Assembly: GCA_017560085.1 (NCBI GenBank)
Contig: JAFYPA010000003.1
Coordinates: 35,511-99,510, forward strand
DNA: 64,000 nt
Reading direction: 5' to 3'
DNA from: Clostridia bacterium
GTDB taxonomy: Bacteria > Bacillota > Clostridia > Oscillospirales > CAG-382
Shown piece by piece: positions 16,146-24,642 of this stretch. The first letter of the stretch is position 1. Every line of letters begins with the position of its first letter. The notes beneath the pieces are model-generated. The model ran no database searches and had not been told where the DNA came from. It saw nothing but the letters and a program-made list of their open reading frames with translations. Position numbers and translations under genes: made by a program.

Positions 16146-16979
16146 TTATTTCATAAGTCCGTTGTAGTTTTCCACGATTTCCTCAAAGGTGAGAAGCTCG
16201 CGCTCACGGGGTCTTGAAACCTCGTACATAAATACGCCGTTATAGTCAAGCTCCTCGAGCTTTGACATTATTGTTTCCCAATCGTTTATGCCGTCGCCGG
16301 GAAGTCTGTGGCGCTCGTCTATAAAGTCGTAGTCGGAAACGTGGAGTGTGCGGATTCTGCCGTGCATCTTGTGCTCGATGAGGTCATCGAGGAAGTCCTC
16401 GTTGGTCTGCATTGTGAGGTGGTTTGTGTCAAAGCAGAGATCCATTTCGGGGATTTCGTTAAGGTATGTGATGATATCGAAGGAGCTGTTTCCGAGGCAG
16501 GTTCTGGGCAAATCCTCAACGCAGAGCTTTGCGCCCGCTTCGGAGCAGATTTTTGCAAAATAGCGCATATTTTCGATGCTCTTGTCGATTTTCTGCTGTC
16601 TTGTATCGTCATCGTTAGGCTCGCTTGAAGGGTGGATTACGATGGTCTTGATGCCTATTTTAAGTGCGGCACGAATGCCCTTTTCCATAACTGCCATTCC
16701 CTTGGGACCCTCGACAGGGTCTATGTTTGCAACATTGAGAAACCAAGAGAAGGGTACATGGAAGCTCCAGAGCTGAACATCGTTTGCCTTTGCGATTTCG
16801 GCGATTTTTTCGGGATGCTCATAGAAGTCGTATTCCGAGAGCTTATCGTCCTGCAAGGAAATTTCTGCGTATTTTACGCCTGCTTTTTTATAGCGCGCGA
16901 AGCCCTCGTCCGTGTGTCCCTCGTAGTGGGAAAGGATGCAGGATGACATGGCTATCGGCCAGCTTTTTCTGTTTGACAT
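16146..16979 (-). CDS. Xylose-isomerase-like TIM-barrel epimerase/isomerase
   Basis: 277-residue AP-endonuclease-2/xylose-isomerase-like TIM barrel, the family that includes sugar (phosphate) epimerases and IolE/IolI. Metal-site residues are visible in order: IHPSSEPN, CVEDLP (Glu), CFDTNHLTM (Asp/His), LHVSDYDFIDERHRLPGDG (His and Asp) and FMYEVS (Glu) near the end. It probably acts on a keto- or aldo-sugar using a divalent metal. AAAGGAG precedes the ATG, and a promoter lies at 17015-17043. It stands alone between terminators. The substrate is unknown. Confidence 0.85.
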   Translation of the reverse strand: MSNRKSWPIAMSSCILSHYEGHTDEGFARYKKAGVKYAEISLQDDKLSEYDFYEHPEKIAEIAKANDVQLWSFHVPFSWFLNVANIDPVEGPKGMAVMEKGIRAALKIGIKTIVIHPSSEPNDDDTRQQKIDKSIENMRYFAKICSEAGAKLCVEDLPRTCLGNSSFDIITYLNEIPEMDLCFDTNHLTMQTNEDFLDDLIEHKMHGRIRTLHVSDYDFIDERHRLPGDGINDWETIMSKLEELDYNGVFMYEVSRPRERELLTFEEIVENYNGLMK

Positions 16980-17014
16980 AGTGTTTCTCCTTTTTGTATT
17001 TGGCTTTTATTCGG

Positions 17015-17043
17015 ATTATATCACAGTATGCGGGATTTGTAAA
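17015..17043 (-). promoter_or_regulatory. Sigma-A promoter of the TIM-barrel epimerase gene
   Basis: On the minus strand TTTACA (17043-17038), a 17-base spacer and TATAAT (17020-17015) with a TGA extended element. Confidence 0.7.
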
Positions 17044-17131
17044 TATGTTTTTTAAAATTTACATAAATAATCTTTATGCGTATATCTGTATATGATAAAA
17101 TACCGTATATCACAAAATGGAGAATACTGAT

Positions 17132-17794
17132 ATGAAGATAAAGCACGCAATTTTTGATATGGACGGCACGCTCACCGATTCCAACGGGGTCTGGGTTGAA
17201 GGTGTTTTTCACTATATAGATACCTGCTGTACCTACAAAAGAGAGGATTTACCGAAGGAATTCTTCACGGATGTCCTTCTCGGAGGAACTGCGGGAGCGC
17301 TGAGGTATCTCAGCGACAGAATGGGCGATACCAACACCTTCGAGGAAATGACACGGGTACAGATGCAGTGTGTCCGCAAGGGCTATGACACGCCTCAGAA
17401 GGTAAAAAAGGGTGCACTTGAGTTTTTGAAGAGGCTGAAGGAGCAGGGTGCGGACATATGTGTTATTTCCGCAACACCGTCCGACCTCGTGGAAAAGGCA
17501 CTGGGTCTTTGCGGACTTTTGCCCTATATTGATTTTATTATTTCCGCAAGTGAGCGCAAAAGCGGTAAGGAATCGCCTTACATCTTTTATGAGGCGGCAG
17601 CGAGAATGAACTGCGATGCTTCGGAATGTACTCTTTTTGAGGATGCCGTGTACAGTCTGAGGACGGGAAAGAGTCTTGGTATGGGATGTGTCGGAATCGA
17701 GGACTATTACTGCACACCCGAGGCAAGAGCGGAAATGATGAAAATATGTGACCTATACACGGACGATTACTCAAGGATAGAGCTTGAGCTTTAA
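17132..17794 (+). CDS. HAD-superfamily phosphatase (beta-phosphoglucomutase-like)
   Basis: 220-residue haloacid-dehalogenase hydrolase. Motif I is FDMDGTLTDSNG near the N-terminus (nucleophile and acid/base Asp), followed by a helical cap of about 70 residues. Then come motif II VISATPS, the motif III Lys in SERKSGKESPYIF, and motif IV LFEDAVYSL. This is the subclass-I cap of phosphoglycolate phosphatase and beta-phosphoglucomutase relatives. The start at 17132 has GGAG 9 bases upstream; the alternative ATG at 17117 overlaps that ribosome site. The gene ends 24 bases before the DHH phosphoesterase and may share its transcript. Confidence 0.87.
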   Translation: MKIKHAIFDMDGTLTDSNGVWVEGVFHYIDTCCTYKREDLPKEFFTDVLLGGTAGALRYLSDRMGDTNTFEEMTRVQMQCVRKGYDTPQKVKKGALEFLKRLKEQGADICVISATPSDLVEKALGLCGLLPYIDFIISASERKSGKESPYIFYEAAARMNCDASECTLFEDAVYSLRTGKSLGMGCVGIEDYYCTPEARAEMMKICDLYTDDYSRIELEL

Positions 17795-17818
17795 GAAAAC
17801 GATTTAAGGAGCGATACT

Positions 17819-18835
17819 ATGAAAACATATACTGTAGCGGAATGCGCAAGAGATATTTTATCAAAGGAAAGAATCATAATTCTTGTTCACTCAAGCCCCG
17901 ACGGGGACTGTGTGGGCTCGGCGGCGGCACTTGCTTCTGTGCTGGCTTCTCTCGGAAAGAGTGTGAGAATCGTATGTCCGCATATTCTTCCCGAAAGGCT
18001 TGCTTTTATATGCGAGGAGCTTTCCGAGGAGGTTCTTTGCTTCGGAAGACCTGTTGAGGAGGATTTCGGTGCGGATCTTATTATGAGCACGGATGTGGCG
18101 TCTCCCGAGCTTCTCGGCAAAATCCGTGAGCTTTACGAGGATAAAATAGAGCTCTGCATTGACCACCATATGATAAATACGGTAAGCGCGGGTGCAATCT
18201 GGCGTGATGCCTCTGCCTCTGCCTGCGGTGAGCTTATTCTCGAGCTTTGCGACGAGATGTCCCGCATTGCAAATGCACAGCTTCTTACAAGGACTGTGGC
18301 GGACAAGCTGTATGCGGCGATTTCCTCCGATTCGGGTACGTTCAAGTACGGTAATACCACGGCGAAAACACTTCTTTATGCTTCAAGGCTGAAGTCCGTG
18401 GGAGCGGATTCCGAGCGTATTTCAAGGCTTCTTTTTGATACAAAGACGCTTGCTCAGTTTAGGCTCGCGGGACTTGTTATACCCAAGACGGAATTTTTGC
18501 TTGACGGAAAGCTTTCCTACTGCCTGCTTCTTGACGAGGAGCTTGCTCTTTGCGGTGCGACCAAGGAGGACTGCGACGGTCTTACGCAGATTTTCCGTGA
18601 GGTTGACACGGTGGAGCTCAGTATTTTCGCAAAGCAGCATATTGATTCGGTGACGGGTGAAAACTGTGTCAAGATGTCTCTGCGCTCCAAAAACGATGTA
18701 AACTGTGCTAAAATTTGCGAGGCCTTTGGCGGCGGCGGACATATTAAGGCGGCGGGATGCACGATTCGTGGTGTGGATTGTGAGAAGGCGAGAGAGCTGA
18801 TTGTAGAGAAGGCGACGGAAGAAATTCGGAATTGA
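17819..18835 (+). CDS. DHH-family phosphoesterase, NrnA-like (nanoRNase / pAp phosphatase)
   Basis: 338-residue DHH/DHHA1 protein. The N-terminal DHH domain shows HSSPDGDCVGSAAAL, STDVASPE and IDHHMINT, all manganese ligands. The C-terminal DHHA1 domain ends with FGGGGHIKAAG, the substrate-binding loop of NrnA. Such enzymes degrade 2-5-nucleotide RNA and dephosphorylate pAp; pGpG hydrolysis is also known in the family. Start ATG with AAGGAGCG upstream. It is the last housekeeping gene before the capsid cassette and has its own terminator at 18919-18952. Confidence 0.88.
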   Translation: MKTYTVAECARDILSKERIIILVHSSPDGDCVGSAAALASVLASLGKSVRIVCPHILPERLAFICEELSEEVLCFGRPVEEDFGADLIMSTDVASPELLGKIRELYEDKIELCIDHHMINTVSAGAIWRDASASACGELILELCDEMSRIANAQLLTRTVADKLYAAISSDSGTFKYGNTTAKTLLYASRLKSVGADSERISRLLFDTKTLAQFRLAGLVIPKTEFLLDGKLSYCLLLDEELALCGATKEDCDGLTQIFREVDTVELSIFAKQHIDSVTGENCVKMSLRSKNDVNCAKICEAFGGGGHIKAAGCTIRGVDCEKARELIVEKATEEIRN

Positions 18836-18918
18836 GGAGAAAATTTTTCGGGAGAAAAATTTTTATTTGAAATTGGTATAGTGCTTATTGGAGTGCTGAT
18901 TGAGAATTGAAATTTTGC

Positions 18919-18952
18919 GGAAGAGTTTGCTTATGTGAGCTCTTCCTTTTTT
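18919..18952 (+). terminator. Terminator after the DHH phosphoesterase gene
   Basis: GGAAGAG (18919-18925) pairs with CTCTTCC (18940-18946), followed by TTTTTT. It insulates the capsid cassette from upstream transcription. Confidence 0.75.
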
Positions 18953-18999
18953 ATTTGGGGTGGGGTGAAAAAGTCAATTCGCATTGGGTACAAAAATAT

Positions 19000-19011
19000 A
19001 AACAAATGTTC
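19000..19011. promoter_or_regulatory. LexA-type box 1 (imperfect)
   Basis: AAACAAATGTTC matches GAAC-N4-GTTC except for the first base. It lies 42 bases (about four helical turns) upstream of box 2, centre to centre. Confidence 0.5.
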
Positions 19012-19041
19012 GCCTACGAATTGGTTAGAATTAACGAAATA

Positions 19042-19053
19042 GAACAAAAGTTC
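19042..19053. promoter_or_regulatory. LexA-type box 2
   Basis: GAACAAAAGTTC is a perfect GAAC-N4-GTTC palindrome ending 11 bases upstream of the -35 of the cassette promoter. Known LexA/DinR boxes of Firmicutes have this form. Confidence 0.75.
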
Positions 19054-19063
19054 TAAGTTTGTC

Positions 19064-19092
19064 TTGACAAAATCGGGATTTTGTGGTATAAT
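19064..19092 (+). promoter_or_regulatory. Strong sigma-A promoter of the capsid cassette
   Basis: Consensus TTGACA (19064-19069), a 17-base spacer and TATAAT (19087-19092) with a TGG extended -10. It is one of the best promoters in the window and sits between LexA-type boxes 2 and 3, so it is probably silent until LexA is cleaved. Confidence 0.85.
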
Positions 19093-19105
19093 TCACTCAC
19101 ATCGA

Positions 19106-19117
19106 GAACATAAGTTC
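19106..19117. promoter_or_regulatory. LexA-type box 3
   Basis: GAACATAAGTTC, a perfect GAAC-N4-GTTC palindrome about 14 bases after the -10, covering the start of the transcript. Bound LexA here would block initiation or early elongation. Confidence 0.75.
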
Positions 19118-19124
19118 TGAAAGT

Positions 19125-19148
19125 TCGGTCGGAGGCGACCGATTTTTT
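19125..19148 (+). terminator. Intrinsic terminator in the leader of the cassette
   Basis: TCGGTCG (19125-19131) and CGACCGA (19136-19142) pair perfectly around GAGG, followed by TTTTTT (19143-19148). It lies only about 50 bases after the predicted transcript start and about 85 bases before the first gene, so most transcripts should stop here unless an antitermination event occurs. Confidence 0.75.
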
Positions 19149-19161
19149 AAAACGCAAAACA

Positions 19162-19173
19162 GAACAAATGTTC
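19162..19173. promoter_or_regulatory. LexA-type box 4
   Basis: GAACAAATGTTC, the copy closest to the Gram-positive consensus, placed after the leader terminator and before the first gene. Confidence 0.7.
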
Positions 19174-19232
19174 AAACGATAACAAGCGGGCACACGGTGT
19201 CCTGCTGAGATATACAGAGAGGATGATGAGTA

Positions 19233-19502
19233 TTGAAGAAAACACGAATGGAGATAACCGAGGAGGAGCTTCTTTCCGATGACGGGATATTCGCGGCGAG
19301 GTTTAACACGGTTTACGATAATCTTGAAAAGTGTTGCCTTTGCGGATATGAAATAAAACCGGGGGAGAAGGCTATGGAGATTCACTGTAACGGCGACCTT
19401 ATTCATAAGGAGTGCTGGCAGGAGTACGCGGAGGACAATATTGAGTCCTTCGGGAAGGAGTTTACCTTTGATGATGACGGCGGAATTTACACTGTTATGT
19501 GA
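19233..19502 (+). CDS. Small zinc-finger-like protein, first gene of the capsid cassette
   Basis: 89 residues, not recognised as a named family. The centre has a LIM/treble-clef-like metal pattern: Cys34 and Cys37, His51 and Cys52, His58, and Cys61 followed by Trp. Acidic segments flank it on both sides. The TTG start at 19233 follows AGAGGAT; an ATG at 19248 is the alternative and would remove only five residues. Its stop overlaps the frame of the terminase small subunit region. Being first after an SOS-type promoter, it might be a regulatory or packaging accessory factor; this is inference from position only. Confidence 0.65.
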   Translation: MKKTRMEITEEELLSDDGIFAARFNTVYDNLEKCCLCGYEIKPGEKAMEIHCNGDLIHKECWQEYAEDNIESFGKEFTFDDDGGIYTVM

Positions 19503-19540
19503 TTTCGGACATCCCGAATGTCACGGAGGAGGTGCGTTGC

Positions 19541-19927
19541 TTGGCGGCTAAGAAAAGAAGAATACAGGAATACGCTGAGGCTGCGGAGCATTACTTTGCG
19601 GTCTGTGACGAGGCAAATTCACAGTGCGAGCCCAAGATGCCGCTCGCGAAGCCTTATACTCTGTCTGGGCTTTTGTGCTGTCTCGGGATTTCGAGAAAGG
19701 CGTTTTTCGCGCTTGAAAGCACAAGGGACGGCAGAGTGTTTGTGAATCACGTTCTTACCAAGATAGAGGCATTCATAGAGGAAAACGCCTTATCGGGCAG
19801 GCTTTCGGCAAGTGCCGCGCAGAGCTCTCTGAAATACAGCTTCGGATGGGGTGACAAGGAAAGGGACGGCGAGGATGAAAAAATCACCGTCACGCTGACT
19901 CCCGAGGCGAGAAGGCTTGCGGAGTGA
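19541..19927 (+). CDS. Terminase small subunit (P22 gp3-like)
   Basis: 128 residues from TTG 19541, with GGAGG 8 bases upstream; the longer frame from ATG 19499 adds 14 residues but has no ribosome site. KPYTLSGLLCCLGISRKAFF, a helix-turn-helix-like recognition region, is followed by a helical oligomerisation segment and the SLKYSFGWGDKE motif. That order is typical of gp3-type packaging proteins, which select DNA and stimulate the large subunit. It directly precedes a terminase large subunit gene, which supports the call strongly. No pac or cos site could be recognised. Confidence 0.8.
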   Translation: MAAKKRRIQEYAEAAEHYFAVCDEANSQCEPKMPLAKPYTLSGLLCCLGISRKAFFALESTRDGRVFVNHVLTKIEAFIEENALSGRLSASAAQSSLKYSFGWGDKERDGEDEKITVTLTPEARRLAE

Positions 19928-19965
19928 GAGCCTTTATATTTTGAAGACACGGAAGGGAGGAGGCT

Positions 19966-21297
19966 ATGGCTTACAGAAGGGTTATTCTTGAAGGCTATCC
20001 GCAGGAAAAGCAGAGGCAGTTTTTCGAAAGCCGTGCGAAATACACGGCATACGGCGGTGCGAGAGGCGGAGGAAAGAGCTGGGCTCTAAGACGTAAGCTT
20101 GTTCTTATGTGTCTTAACTACGAAGGTCTTTCCGTGCTTCTTTTAAGACGCACCTTTCCCGAGCTTCGGGAAAATCACATAAGACCGCTTCTTTCCGAGC
20201 TTTGCGATATTGCGGTGTACACGGACACCCGCAAGTGCTTTGAGTTTCCCAACGGCTCCAGAATAAAGCTCGGCTACTGTGACTGTGAGGAGGACGTCAA
20301 TCAGTATCAGGGTCAGGAATACGACGTAATCGGCTTTGACGAGGCTACCCATTTTACAGAGTATCAGTTTCAGACTCTGAAGGCGTGCCTTAGAGGTGCC
20401 AACGATTTTCCAAAGAGGATATATCTTACCTGCAACCCGGGCGGTGTGGGTCACGGCTGGGTTAAGAGGCTCTTTATAGACAGGAGCTACCGCAAGGGGG
20501 AGAGGAGTGAGGATTATGCCTTCATTTCCGCATCCGTTTATGACAACGGAATTCTTCTTCGGAAGGACCCCGATTATCTCGATCAGCTTGAGAGCCTTCC
20601 GCAGGACTTGAGAAATGCCTGGCTTTACGGCGACTGGAATGTATTTTCGGGACAGTATTTTCCCGAATTTTCAAAGGACATTCACGTTGTACCGCCCTTT
20701 GAGATCCCCGCTTCGTGGAAGCGTTACTGCAGTATTGACTACGGACTTGATATGCTTGCGGTGATGCTTGTGGCAATGTCTCCGTCGGGGGATGCCTATG
20801 TTTACGATGAGATACACGAATCGGGGCTGATTGTCAGCGAGGCGGCGGAGCGGATTCGCAAAAAGGCGGACGGGGTTTCGGTGTTCATTGCACCGTCCGA
20901 TTTATGGTCAAGGCAGAAGGACAGCGGAAAGAGCATTGCGGAGCTGTTTGCGGATAACGGTGTTTATCTGACAAGGATTTCAACGGAAAGAGTTGAGGGC
21001 TGGCTTTGTCTTAAGGAATGGCTTTGTCCGAGGGTGGACGAGTCGGGAGGTACCTCGGTGAGGATGAGGTTTTTCCCTGCGTGTGAGAATATAATCCGTT
21101 GTCTGCCGCTTCTTCTTTACGACAGGAATCGCTCGGGGGATGTATCCACGGAGCCTCACGCCATAACTCACGCACCGGATGCGCTTCGGTATTTTGCGGT
21201 ATCAAGACCTGCCGTGTCAAAATCCGAGCGGGAGACATCTGAGGGCGGAAGGCTGATTGAAAGGTTAGGGCGGCACAAGGGACGGCTTCGCTCCTGA
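19966..21297 (+). CDS. Terminase large subunit (packaging ATPase/nuclease)
   Basis: 443 residues, normal for the family. The ATPase domain has the Walker A variant GGARGGGKS (residues 30-38), Walker B with catalytic Glu in VIGFDEATHF (121-130) and the coupling motif YLTCNPGG (153-160). The RNase-H-like nuclease domain begins with CSIDYGLD (Asp258) and its final acidic motif is in HAPDALRYF near the C-terminus. All catalytic signatures are intact, so the motor is probably functional. GGGAGGAGG precedes the ATG. It acts with the portal to pump DNA into a prohead. Confidence 0.93.
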   Translation: MAYRRVILEGYPQEKQRQFFESRAKYTAYGGARGGGKSWALRRKLVLMCLNYEGLSVLLLRRTFPELRENHIRPLLSELCDIAVYTDTRKCFEFPNGSRIKLGYCDCEEDVNQYQGQEYDVIGFDEATHFTEYQFQTLKACLRGANDFPKRIYLTCNPGGVGHGWVKRLFIDRSYRKGERSEDYAFISASVYDNGILLRKDPDYLDQLESLPQDLRNAWLYGDWNVFSGQYFPEFSKDIHVVPPFEIPASWKRYCSIDYGLDMLAVMLVAMSPSGDAYVYDEIHESGLIVSEAAERIRKKADGVSVFIAPSDLWSRQKDSGKSIAELFADNGVYLTRISTERVEGWLCLKEWLCPRVDESGGTSVRMRFFPACENIIRCLPLLLYDRNRSGDVSTEPHAITHAPDALRYFAVSRPAVSKSERETSEGGRLIERLGRHKGRLRS

Positions 21298-21355
21298 CAG
21301 AAGAAGGCTTTTATTAGGTATTATTTATTACTTCGGAAAGGAATTTCGGAAAATT

Positions 21356-23167
21356 ATGAAGAAAGGTTTTAAGAATATGTTTTTTAAAAACGGCAAGAGG
21401 GGGACTGTCTCCTACGACTATTCCTCATCCTATGCGAGGGAGGACACGGTGCTTGCGCTTCTTACGGGTGCAAGGAATGCAAGAGCGGAAATTGAGGAGT
21501 ACTGGAGAAAAATGCGCTCCTATTATGACGGTACTCACGGGACCTCGCTTTTTACGGACGGCTTTGCGGCGGAGAATTCGCTTCCCTTCCGCTGTGCGCA
21601 GAGTGCGGACGGTTATATTCATGTTGAGAGCCAGATTGACGCTCAGCTTCCCGATTTTGAGTTTTCTCCCGTGGGAGAGGATGATTCGGATAAGGCAAAG
21701 CAGAGGGAAAGACTTGTCCGCGGCATCTGTGACAGAAACGATATGGAATACAAAAATTCCAGAAACGAAAGAAGACTCGGAATTCTCGGCTCTGCAGTCT
21801 GGAAGGTATGCTGGGACGAAACGGTACGTCTTGACGGAAGCTTTGGCGACATTGTGATTGACAATCCCCGTCCGTGGGAGATTTATCCCGATCCTTGTGC
21901 GGGAAGCGTGGATGACTGCGAATATATCGGTTACGTTTATTCTATGCACAGAGAAAAGGCGAGAAGAATTTTCGCAAGGGAGCTCCGACGCAAGGGAATT
22001 GATTTTGACGAGCTTATACACAGAAGCGGACACGGCAAGAGCGGGGCTCTTGCGGATTTCGGCGAAAGTGACAACGGTGATACGGTGAGAATTACCGAAT
22101 GGTGGTTCAGACATCCGTCGGACGGTGAGGCGGATATTGAGTACACGGACGTTGACGGAAAGGTCGCGAGGATAAGATGCACTTACAAATCCGGTGACAT
22201 CGGTCTTTGCATTCTTCTCGGTGACACCGAGGTAAGATATGTTCCGAAGTACTGGAGCACGACGGACTGCAGGATGTTCCCCTTTGTCATTTACGACAAG
22301 CTTCCCAATGAAAACACCATCTGGGGCAAGAGCGAGCTTGAGGCGATTATTCCCTTTATTGATGCGGCGGACAGAGAGATTGCTTATGCACAGCTTAATT
22401 CCGCCTTTACCTCCAACGACATAATCGTTGCGGAGGAGAACGCCTTTTCCGACGACTGCGAGCCCGATAATTCGCCCGGTGCAATATGGAAGCTCCGCCC
22501 GGGGATGATGGGCAAGGTACAGAGACTCGGAAGCGGTGCTTATTCCGAGGGGTATCTCCATGCGAATTACGATAAGTGGAGAGCTCTTATGCAGGAGACC
22601 ACGGGTAACTTTACGGTAAATCAGGGTAACGAGCCCGAGAGAGTTACCACGGCTACGGGTATTGCGCTTCTTAACGAGCGTGCAAAGAACAGAAATGCAC
22701 TCAAGAAGATTGACAAGAGTGCGGGCTTCAGACGTCTTTACGAGCTTTGCGACAGAACAGCTCTCGAATATTACGACGACGGCAGAGTGATTCTCTGCGG
22801 TGCGGCGGGCGATGAGTCTGTGGTGTACAGGGCTTCGGATTACAGAAGGGGAAGCGGTAAGGACAGTTATATTCCCTCGGTGGACGTTAAGATTCATATC
22901 GGTGACGGTCTTGCAAATTCCAAGGCGTTCAGCATTTCAACTGTCGGTGCGCTTATGTCGGCGAATATAAACCGTGACAATTACAGAATCGTCAAGAGCT
23001 ATCTTGAGCTTATTGACATTCCCGCAAGAAAGGAAATCTGCGATGCTCTTGACGAGAGATTCGGAAGTGAAAACGGTGGCGAGGAAATGCTCTCGCAGGT
23101 GATTTCCGAAATTTACAACGACAAGGACGGCGACGCTTTGACAGACACGGAGGTACACAATGGCTGA
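21356..23167 (+). CDS. Phage portal protein (P22-like)
   Basis: 603 residues, the size of P22-type portals. NPRPWEIYPDPCAGSVDDCEY, FPFVIYDKLP...WGKSELEAIIPFIDAADREIAYAQLNS and the later TTATGIALLNERAKNR segment match the clip/stem/crown layout of portal proteins. The dodecameric portal forms the DNA entry vertex and docks the terminase and the tail adaptor. The position right after the large terminase agrees. Its last 8 bases overlap the start of the scaffold-like gene. No frameshift or internal stop is present. Confidence 0.88.
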   Translation: MKKGFKNMFFKNGKRGTVSYDYSSSYAREDTVLALLTGARNARAEIEEYWRKMRSYYDGTHGTSLFTDGFAAENSLPFRCAQSADGYIHVESQIDAQLPDFEFSPVGEDDSDKAKQRERLVRGICDRNDMEYKNSRNERRLGILGSAVWKVCWDETVRLDGSFGDIVIDNPRPWEIYPDPCAGSVDDCEYIGYVYSMHREKARRIFARELRRKGIDFDELIHRSGHGKSGALADFGESDNGDTVRITEWWFRHPSDGEADIEYTDVDGKVARIRCTYKSGDIGLCILLGDTEVRYVPKYWSTTDCRMFPFVIYDKLPNENTIWGKSELEAIIPFIDAADREIAYAQLNSAFTSNDIIVAEENAFSDDCEPDNSPGAIWKLRPGMMGKVQRLGSGAYSEGYLHANYDKWRALMQETTGNFTVNQGNEPERVTTATGIALLNERAKNRNALKKIDKSAGFRRLYELCDRTALEYYDDGRVILCGAAGDESVVYRASDYRRGSGKDSYIPSVDVKIHIGDGLANSKAFSISTVGALMSANINRDNYRIVKSYLELIDIPARKEICDALDERFGSENGGEEMLSQVISEIYNDKDGDALTDTEVHNG

Positions 23168-23861
23168 TAAGACAAGGAAGCTTTTTACACAGAAGGAGCT
23201 TGAAAAGCACATAAGCGCAAGGCTTATGCGTGAGAGAAAAAAGAACACCGAGCTTGAGGCGTTCAAGGGGATGCTTGACGAATTCATAAGCGGCGGTGTA
23301 TTTGACGCGGACTCGTATGCGGAGGCGGGAAAGAGGCTTATGTCCTTTATTGCCGAAAATCACGAGGCAGAGGAGGCTGAGAAGAAATCGGAGAATTCCG
23401 AGGAGATCTCAGCTTCCGAGAATTCGGATACGCACAGAACGGATATTTCCCGTACGGCTGACGAGCCCTGCGTGGAATCCGCAGAGAGTGCGGAGGTGTC
23501 CCTTGCGGATGATGGGATTTCCGCAACGGACAGTGTGACGGAGGCTTTTGAGAAGCCGATTGAAGGAAGGGCTGATGCTTCGGCTGTCGGCGAGAGAATA
23601 TCAAGGCTTTGTACGGAGCTTGTATCTCTTCTTGCCTGTGACATAGAGGAGCACGGCTCCGAAAGCGAGCTTTTCGCAAGAAGGCTTGCTTCCTCCACTG
23701 GCTTTTCGCAGCGCAGTGCGAAGGAGACATCGGGTAATGCCGACAGTCTTACTCCCACACAGAGAGAAATCGCAAGACGCGCGGGAATTTCCTACAGGGA
23801 ATATGCGGGGCTCTTGCGTGAAATCCCGGAAAATATATCAAAGAGAAGACCGTACAGATAA
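23160..23861 (+). CDS. Scaffold-like helical protein
   Basis: 233 residues, strongly charged and mostly helical. A basic N-terminus (KLFTQKELEKHISARLMRER) gives way to a Glu/Ser/Asp-rich middle and a basic C-terminal segment (AGISYREYAGLLREIPENIS). The order portal - this gene - capsid, the composition and the overlap with the portal stop all fit an assembly scaffold. The family itself is not recognisable by eye. A capsid protease is not visible in the region, so the scaffold probably leaves uncut, as in P22. Confidence 0.65.
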   Translation: MADKTRKLFTQKELEKHISARLMRERKKNTELEAFKGMLDEFISGGVFDADSYAEAGKRLMSFIAENHEAEEAEKKSENSEEISASENSDTHRTDISRTADEPCVESAESAEVSLADDGISATDSVTEAFEKPIEGRADASAVGERISRLCTELVSLLACDIEEHGSESELFARRLASSTGFSQRSAKETSGNADSLTPTQREIARRAGISYREYAGLLREIPENISKRRPYR

Positions 23862-23908
23862 CGGTCAGCCAGATTCAAAAAGGATAATAACGAAAGGAAA
23901 GAAAAATT

Positions 23909-24577
23909 ATGTCAGTTTTTAATTATATTGCGGATATCGGCGGAGGCGACACTCCCTTTGTTGCAAGAATCAAGCTTGCACAGAATATTGACGTGAATAA
24001 GGGCACCGCTCTTTATTACAACGAAAACAACGGAACGGTTTCTCCCACAGCCGGTGCTTCGGGCACACTTATCGGCATCTGTGCCGCGGACTACAAGGCA
24101 GTGGCGGATGATCTTTGTCCCGATTTCGGATGCGGATATGTTTACGTTACGACATCAAAGAACGCTCTTTACAGCGTGCCTGCCTACATCTTCAAAAGAG
24201 TGGAATGCTCATATATGGGCACAGAGTCGCTTGTTACGGAGCTTCCCGATGACGGAGCGTTTGCGAACGCGGGATATATCGGCGCAAGACTTGTTCTTGT
24301 GGAAAGAGGCGAGAATTCGACTCACAGCCTCGGCGTCGGTTATAGCGCGAAAATTACGGATATTTCGGTTCAGGGCAGTAATATCGTCCTTGTTACCGAC
24401 ACCGATTTTGCGGGAATTGACGGCGACAAAATTGCCTTTGTTCCCGAATTCGGCTTCAGTCAGCTTTTGCTCGATGAAAACGGTGACACTGCCCTCACTG
24501 TCATAGATGACGGTGATATGACGGTTTTCGCCGCGGACGAAAAGAGATATGTTGTAAAATTCGGCAGAGGCATCTGA
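23909..24577 (+). CDS. Probable capsid decoration protein
   Basis: 222 residues, almost all beta-strand-like sequence with many Gly and small residues. It begins DIGGGDTPFVARIKLAQNIDVNKGTA-like and has repeated VLVERGEN / VLVTDTDF strands. Position immediately before the major capsid gene and the absence of transmembrane or enzymatic motifs suggest a head-decoration or fibre-like structural protein. AAAGGAAAG precedes the ATG. No specific family recognised. Confidence 0.6.
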   Translation: MSVFNYIADIGGGDTPFVARIKLAQNIDVNKGTALYYNENNGTVSPTAGASGTLIGICAADYKAVADDLCPDFGCGYVYVTTSKNALYSVPAYIFKRVECSYMGTESLVTELPDDGAFANAGYIGARLVLVERGENSTHSLGVGYSAKITDISVQGSNIVLVTDTDFAGIDGDKIAFVPEFGFSQLLLDENGDTALTVIDDGDMTVFAADEKRYVVKFGRGI

Positions 24578-24642
24578 TTCGGATGTGCAACGCAAAAAGC
24601 AGCTTAAAATTATAATTTCATAACAAGAAAGGAACTAACAAT

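Noticed and set aside
21425..22897. 490-residue minus-strand frame inside the portal gene
   Set aside because: Composition-driven shadow of the portal gene; no start signal or known domain.
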